Source: JACCZR01 sp035296565 (GTDB lineage: Bacteria; Actinomycetota; Thermoleophilia; Solirubrobacterales; Thermoleophilaceae). From it: a stretch of 40,083 nucleotides of DNA. The position numbers and the translations under genes are program-made. Below the pieces are notes generated by a model that saw only the letters and a list, made by a program, of their open reading frames with translations, was not told the DNA's origin and made no database searches. This document shows positions 37,431 through 40,083 of the stretch, one piece after another. Location: positions 1 to 40,083 of the forward strand of contig DATHAQ010000049.1 of assembly GCA_035296565.1 (NCBI GenBank), given 5' to 3'. Numbering within the stretch: the first letter of the stretch is position 1; each line of letters opens with the position of its first letter.

Positions 37431-37462
37431 CCCCTCATTGTTCGAATGTTCTACCGATGACG

Positions 37463-37476
37463 TACCTTGGAAGGTA
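37463..37476. promoter_or_regulatory. Palindrome touching the start codon of the excisionase-like gene
   Basis: TACCTT-GG-AAGGTA is a perfect 6-bp inverted repeat. Its last base is the A of ATG 37476, and it includes the purine-rich GGAAGG. It could be an autoregulatory operator. Confidence 0.4.
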
Positions 37477-37681
37477 TGGACAACGGTGACGACCCGCGCG
37501 AGCTACTGAACATCGCGGAGGTGGGGATGGTGCTCGGGCTCTCCCGCCCCACGTCAGACGCTTGATCTCCCAGGGCATCGTCCCCACGGTCCAGCTCGGA
37601 GGCCCCGGCCGCGCAATACGCGTCAAGTGGGAAGACCTCCACCGCCTGCTCGAGGCAAGGCCGAGGGACGCGGCAGCGTGA
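37476..37681 (+). pseudogene. Excisionase/MerR-like helix-turn-helix protein, frameshifted
   Basis: From ATG 37476 the frame reads MDNGDDPRELLNIAEVGMVL and GLSRPT, a typical start of a small HTH_17/excisionase domain, but it stops at TGA 37563. A second frame then continues the domain without loss: RRLISQGIVPTVQLGG, RAIRVKWEDLHRLLEARP, ending at TGA 37679. One missing base near 37550-37556 joins the two halves into a ~68-residue protein. Such proteins direct excision of mobile elements or act as small regulators. The shift is either decay or a base-calling error; no canonical slippery heptamer is seen. Confidence 0.65.
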
Positions 37682-37686
37682 GGTCC

Positions 37687-38093
37687 CTACTCCGACAGGC
37701 CCACGGCTTCGAGGGCCTCTTGCTTCGTCTGGAAGACGCGCAGGAAAGTGCCCCGGCCATCTCGTGCTGCCCAAGCTGCACGAGGTCCCGTTCCAACGAG
37801 GCCCCCGTCTCGCGCATCGTCGCCGTCTCGTGCAAGACGAGGATGACTTGCTCGCCCGCCTCAGAAACCTCCTTGATCTCGGCGGCGTAATCATTCCACC
37901 CGCTCAGGTAGGTGCCGAGCATGTCGGTGACGAACGCCTCGCGCCCCTGGCCCCGGTTCGGAACGTCCGGGAGCGGGTGGGCCGAGATGTCCCACCCGAT
38001 CTCAGGGTCGATCGTCTCGAGCCAGCCTGCGAAGTCCCCGCGCAGCCACAGTTCGGTCCCACGTCGAACGATCTCCACGTTCTCCTGCGACAT
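37687..38093 (-). pseudogene. SnoaL-like / NTF2-fold protein, frameshifted near the C-terminus
   Basis: The frame from ATG 38093 reads MSQENVEIVRRGTELWLRGD, then DPEIGWDISAHPLPDVPN, GQGREAFVTDMLGTYL and YAAEIKEVSEAGEQVILVLHE: a SnoaL-like (ketosteroid-isomerase fold) protein of a kind common in Thermoleophilia. After ERDLVQLG the open frame turns into unrelated Ser/Arg-rich sequence. The expected ending (ARDGRGTFLRVFQTKQEALE, AVGLSE) is present in another frame and stops at TAG 37689-37687. A one-base change near 37771-37780 would restore a ~135-residue protein. So the gene is either broken or mis-sequenced. Confidence 0.7.
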
Positions 38094-38311
38094 CGCCTAC
38101 CCAGTATCCCCTGCTCGAGCGGGGGTGGGGAAGCCCGGGTCGAGACCGGCGAGGGGACACCGCCTGTCCCGGTTTCTGGGAGAGAAAATCGAAGGCGGTC
38201 GCAGGGAGGAGCCACCCGGGGAGGGGGGACCGGAACCCCAGACGGCATTCCTACACCGCCCACAACCCAACTCGCGCGCGCCCATGGGATTTTCCGAGCG
38301 GATTCGGCTCT

Positions 38312-38824
38312 GTGAGCAGAGTGGAGCGTGGCCGGCCGAGCAAGATGCCTGAGGCGCGACGGCTGGTACGTGCGGCGAGGCGTCACCTGGCCCTCCAGAA
38401 CTCGCCAAAACCCCGGACCTTCGCCCCGGGCGCCGGCAGCACCCGCGACCCGTGGAAGACCGCGGCCATCGAAGCCGCTGCTGAGACGGGTATCAGCACC
38501 CGCTCAGTCGAGAGGGCGCTTGCTCTTGAGCGCCACCTGGAGGCGAGGGCGAAGGCACCCCGCGCTGTGACCGACTCGGAGGCCGCGCCACGCACCCCGG
38601 CTTCCAGTCGCCGCCACCGCAAGTTGGCCGCGATGGCGTTGCCGGCGAAGGGCAGGCCGATTCCGAAGCATGGAGCCGGCGGTGACGACTCGGCGCTCGA
38701 GACCCGCTTCTCGAGGCGCGACTACTTGGAGTTCGAGACGGAGCAGGCTCGCTTCTTCGACCAGCTCCACCGCCCATCGCCCTACGCCCCGTTGCCAATG
38801 CTGAAAGTTCGAGGACAGGAGTAA
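38312..38824 (+). CDS. Hypothetical basic protein with HTH-like segment
   Basis: A 170-residue frame I do not recognise. A central stretch, PWKTAAIEAAAETGISTRSVERALALE, looks like a helix-turn-helix of the kind used by small phage or plasmid regulators. The ends are rich in Arg, Pro and Ala. Possible starts are GTG 38312, GTG 38321 and ATG 38345; the region around the first two contains a partial match to repeat R1 (GAGCGTGGCCGGCCGAGCA). It is followed at 4 nt by another small ORF whose Shine-Dalgarno overlaps its stop, so the two are probably one operon. Real gene status is moderately likely. Confidence 0.45.
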   Translation: MSRVERGRPSKMPEARRLVRAARRHLALQNSPKPRTFAPGAGSTRDPWKTAAIEAAAETGISTRSVERALALERHLEARAKAPRAVTDSEAAPRTPASSRRHRKLAAMALPAKGRPIPKHGAGGDDSALETRFSRRDYLEFETEQARFFDQLHRPSPYAPLPMLKVRGQE

Positions 38825-38828
38825 CCCG

Positions 38829-39131
38829 ATGAACCACGACGACGCGCTCGAAGCTGCGCTCGGCGCGACAACCCCACAGGACGTCGACCGCTTGGCCCGC
38901 GAGCAACCCGACGAGCCCCCGGCCCCCGACGACCCGGCGGACGTTCTTCGCTGGGTCGCCCGCCTGGAGGACGGCGACCCCGAGGGCGCCGCCGAGGTGG
39001 CCGGCGATGCCAAGCCCGAACCTCTGGACCTCGAGGACCTGTCGCCCCGTGACATGAGGAAGTGGCACGAGGCCCTAGGGCGCGGCGAGTTGACCAAGTT
39101 CACCCGCGAACACCACAACAAGAGGAGCTAG
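38829..39131 (+). CDS. Hypothetical small acidic protein
   Basis: A 100-residue acidic protein (MNHDDALEAALGATTPQDVD start; PDDPADVLRWVARLEDGDPE in the middle) ending in a basic segment, REHHNKRS. No family is recognised. It has a good Shine-Dalgarno (AGGAG, overlapping the upstream stop codon) 7-8 nt before ATG 38829, and the codon use looks genuine. The arrangement of short, SD-led, close-packed ORFs resembles phage or integrative-element genes rather than the leaderless housekeeping genes elsewhere in the window. Confidence 0.5.
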   Translation: MNHDDALEAALGATTPQDVDRLAREQPDEPPAPDDPADVLRWVARLEDGDPEGAAEVAGDAKPEPLDLEDLSPRDMRKWHEALGRGELTKFTREHHNKRS

Positions 39132-39138
39132 GAAACGC

Positions 39139-39477
39139 ATGGAAGAAGCGAACGCATTGCAGGAGTGGGAGCGCTACGCGCTGCTGAGGAGCAAGAGCGC
39201 GCGTTTGTGCGGGCGAACGCGGGAGCATCGTCGCCGACCTGATCCCGCTGGCCGAGGAAGCTGGGGAGCAGGTGGTCGAGGCCATCCGCGGCGTTTACCG
39301 CGCCGATCGTCGGTGGGGCGAGGTCAGCCTGCTGCTGGGTGCGCTCAAGCGGGCAGCCGACGACGGCAGCTTCAGCCCTGCCCGGGCACTGACGCTTCCG
39401 CCGCATCCTCTCCGCGGAGTGGTCGAGGCCGCGGGCAACGTGCTCGAGTCCCCGACCCGACGCCGACGTCTGCCTGA
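39139..39477 (+). pseudogene. Hypothetical helical protein, apparently frameshifted
   Basis: ATG 39139 follows AGGAGCTAGGAAACGC and opens MEEANALQEWERYA, but the open frame soon becomes Arg/Gly-rich. Plausible continuations lie in the other frames: EEQERAFVRANAG and then SIVADLIPLAEEAGEQVVEA with IRGVYRADRRWGEVSLLLGAL. Joining them needs two indels between about 39180 and 39230. The reconstructed protein would be mainly helical; no family is recognised. Either the gene is decayed or this stretch has base errors. Confidence 0.4.
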
Positions 39478-39567
39478 CGAGGGCGAGGAGCTGGTACGTC
39501 TGGACCTTCGCCCCCGCGCTTCAGGCCGGCTCGTTCTTCCTCCGCGCCCGAGCTACTGGAGGAGGTC

Positions 39568-39720
39568 ATGGGCGTCGAGCAGACCGGCCCCGAGTGGGCG
39601 CAGAAGCTCGAGCCCAGGGAGCGGAAAGAGAACGGCCCCACCGGCCGACACGATTCGGACGTGCGCCCGAGGGTACGGGCGGGGCGAGAGTCCGGTCACG
39701 TGCGCGGCGGTGGGGCCTGA
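39568..39720 (+). CDS. Possible 50-residue ORF with strong Shine-Dalgarno
   Basis: ATG 39568 is preceded at 3 nt by GGAGGAGG. The frame reads MGVEQTGPEWAQKLEPRERK and ends at TGA 39718. The product is charged and Arg/Gly-rich. It may instead be the continuation of the frameshifted upstream frame. No family recognised. Confidence 0.3.
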   Translation: MGVEQTGPEWAQKLEPRERKENGPTGRHDSDVRPRVRAGRESGHVRGGGA

Positions 39721-39780
39721 GGACAGAGTGGCCCAGGCCCGCCTCCTCCGCAATACCACTGTTGCAGTAGAAGGTCGTTC

Positions 39781-39894
39781 TTGCCCGGCGCCGTACGCCG
39801 CCTCGCGCGAATCGAGGAGGCGTTGAACCTCGACGTTCCATCGGCCCATCTGCCCCAGGCCCGTCTGCGGCGCTGCAAGGAGGCGGCGGCGTAA
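39781..39894 (+). other. Short helical frame, possibly the end of a broken gene
   Basis: Reads LPGAVRRLARIEEALNLDVP and then HLPQARLRRCKEAAA before TAA. The pattern (amphipathic, Arg/Glu/Ala) looks like real protein, but no good start exists except TTG 39781. Another frame just upstream (VAQARLLRNTTVAVEG) may be the first half, separated by a frameshift near 39775. Confidence 0.3.
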
Positions 39895-39985
39895 TAGCGA
39901 CACTCGAAAACTCCGGCGAGACCCTCAACATTCGGTCTACACAGTGGTGCCAGCACCTTTGCCTGAACTCCGCTTTCCCCCCAAC

Positions 39986-40083
39986 ATGGCGACGATGACC
40001 ACCTGGGAATACACCACCTCAGTGCTGACTCACGGCTTCATGGGCCGGCATAGCGGCGAGCTCGACCGCAGCGAATTCCAAGC
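39986..40083 (+). CDS. DUF4177-like protein (cut by right window edge)
   Basis: ATG 39986 or 39995 begins MTTWEYTTSVLTHGFMGRHS followed by GELDRSEF, then the window ends. The WEYxT start, the GFMG turn and the ELDxxEF acidic segment match the beginning of small DUF4177 proteins (about 60-70 residues), which normally continue into a GWELV motif. The C-terminal half is outside the window. Function unknown. Confidence 0.55.
   Translation, partial: MATMTTWEYTTSVLTHGFMGRHSGELDRSEFQ

Noticed and set aside
37440..37460. tRNA-like GTTCGAA near 37440
   Set aside because: No acceptor stem, anticodon arm or CCA end can be folded around it.
37551..37565. Programmed -1 frameshift in the excisionase-like gene
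   Set aside because: No slippery heptamer or clear downstream pseudoknot is visible, and neighbouring genes have similar random shifts.
38320..38341. A fourth R1 copy at the start of gene 38312-38824
   Set aside because: About 19 nt resemble one end of R1, but the left half is missing; kept only as a remark, not counted as a copy.

Overview
The window is GC-rich (about 70%) chromosomal DNA with very tight gene packing and frequent GTG starts. It carries a CysO/CysM/Mec cysteine pathway, a SufR-type SUF cluster and a long F420/flavin-style oxidoreductase repertoire. This points to an actinomycete relative, most likely Thermoleophilia (Solirubrobacterales/Gaiellales-like). That placement is inference from gene content and style; no rRNA or tRNA gene is present to test it.

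Layout. 1-6.4 kb: SUF iron-sulfur assembly on the minus strand (sufR-sufC-sufD-sufS-sufU), separated from sufB (cut by the left edge) by two plus-strand genes. 6.4-9.9 kb: a short nucleotidyltransferase, a luciferase-like oxidoreductase, a SCO1 protein, and a two-component pair whose kinase and regulator are both truncated at one junction. 10-14.8 kb: a complete protein-bound cysteine pathway (rhodanese-MoeB fusion, CysO, CysM, Mec) with TatA and two ferritin-like proteins, one Tat-exported, in between. 14.8-17.2 kb: two acyl-CoA dehydrogenases. 17.3-23.4 kb: GGDEF/HD-GYP protein, PAS-GAF-SpoIIE phosphatase, HExxH protein, DUF1802, methyltransferase. 23.4-28.7 kb: aldo/keto reductase, HIBADH-family dehydrogenase, and hydantoinase/oxoprolinase subunits. 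28.9-32.4 kb: small zinc-motif protein, flavin reductase, NadB, and a histone-deacetylase-like protein with no normal start codon. 32.4-36.6 kb: two zinc-ribbon proteins, glycosyltransferase, asparagine synthetase. 36.6-40 kb: an orphan Flp pilin, then a degraded stretch with an excisionase-like gene and several frameshifted or unrecognised ORFs, ending in a partial DUF4177 gene.

The main system-level observations are these. (1) About fourteen genes have a TANNNT -10 hexamer only 4-10 nt (mostly 6-10 nt) before the start codon, implying leaderless or near-leaderless mRNAs. In three cases the stop codon of the upstream gene forms the first half of that hexamer. (2) A roughly 35-nt GC-rich repeat sits upstream of sufB and hyuA and inside the 5' end of sufD, where it encodes an N-terminal peptide in the same frame as in a 22-codon ORF abutting sufB. 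(3) A roughly 30-nt palindromic repeat family occurs near cysO and upstream of the pilin. (4) moeZ and cysM share a nearly identical 20-nt start module. (5) Out-of-frame junctions cluster at the kinase/regulator pair and in the last 2.5 kb, so either decay or assembly error must be considered there.

I did not find an unmistakably new multi-gene defence or metabolic system. The best candidates for something undescribed are the peptide-coding repeat and the stop-codon/-10 architecture.
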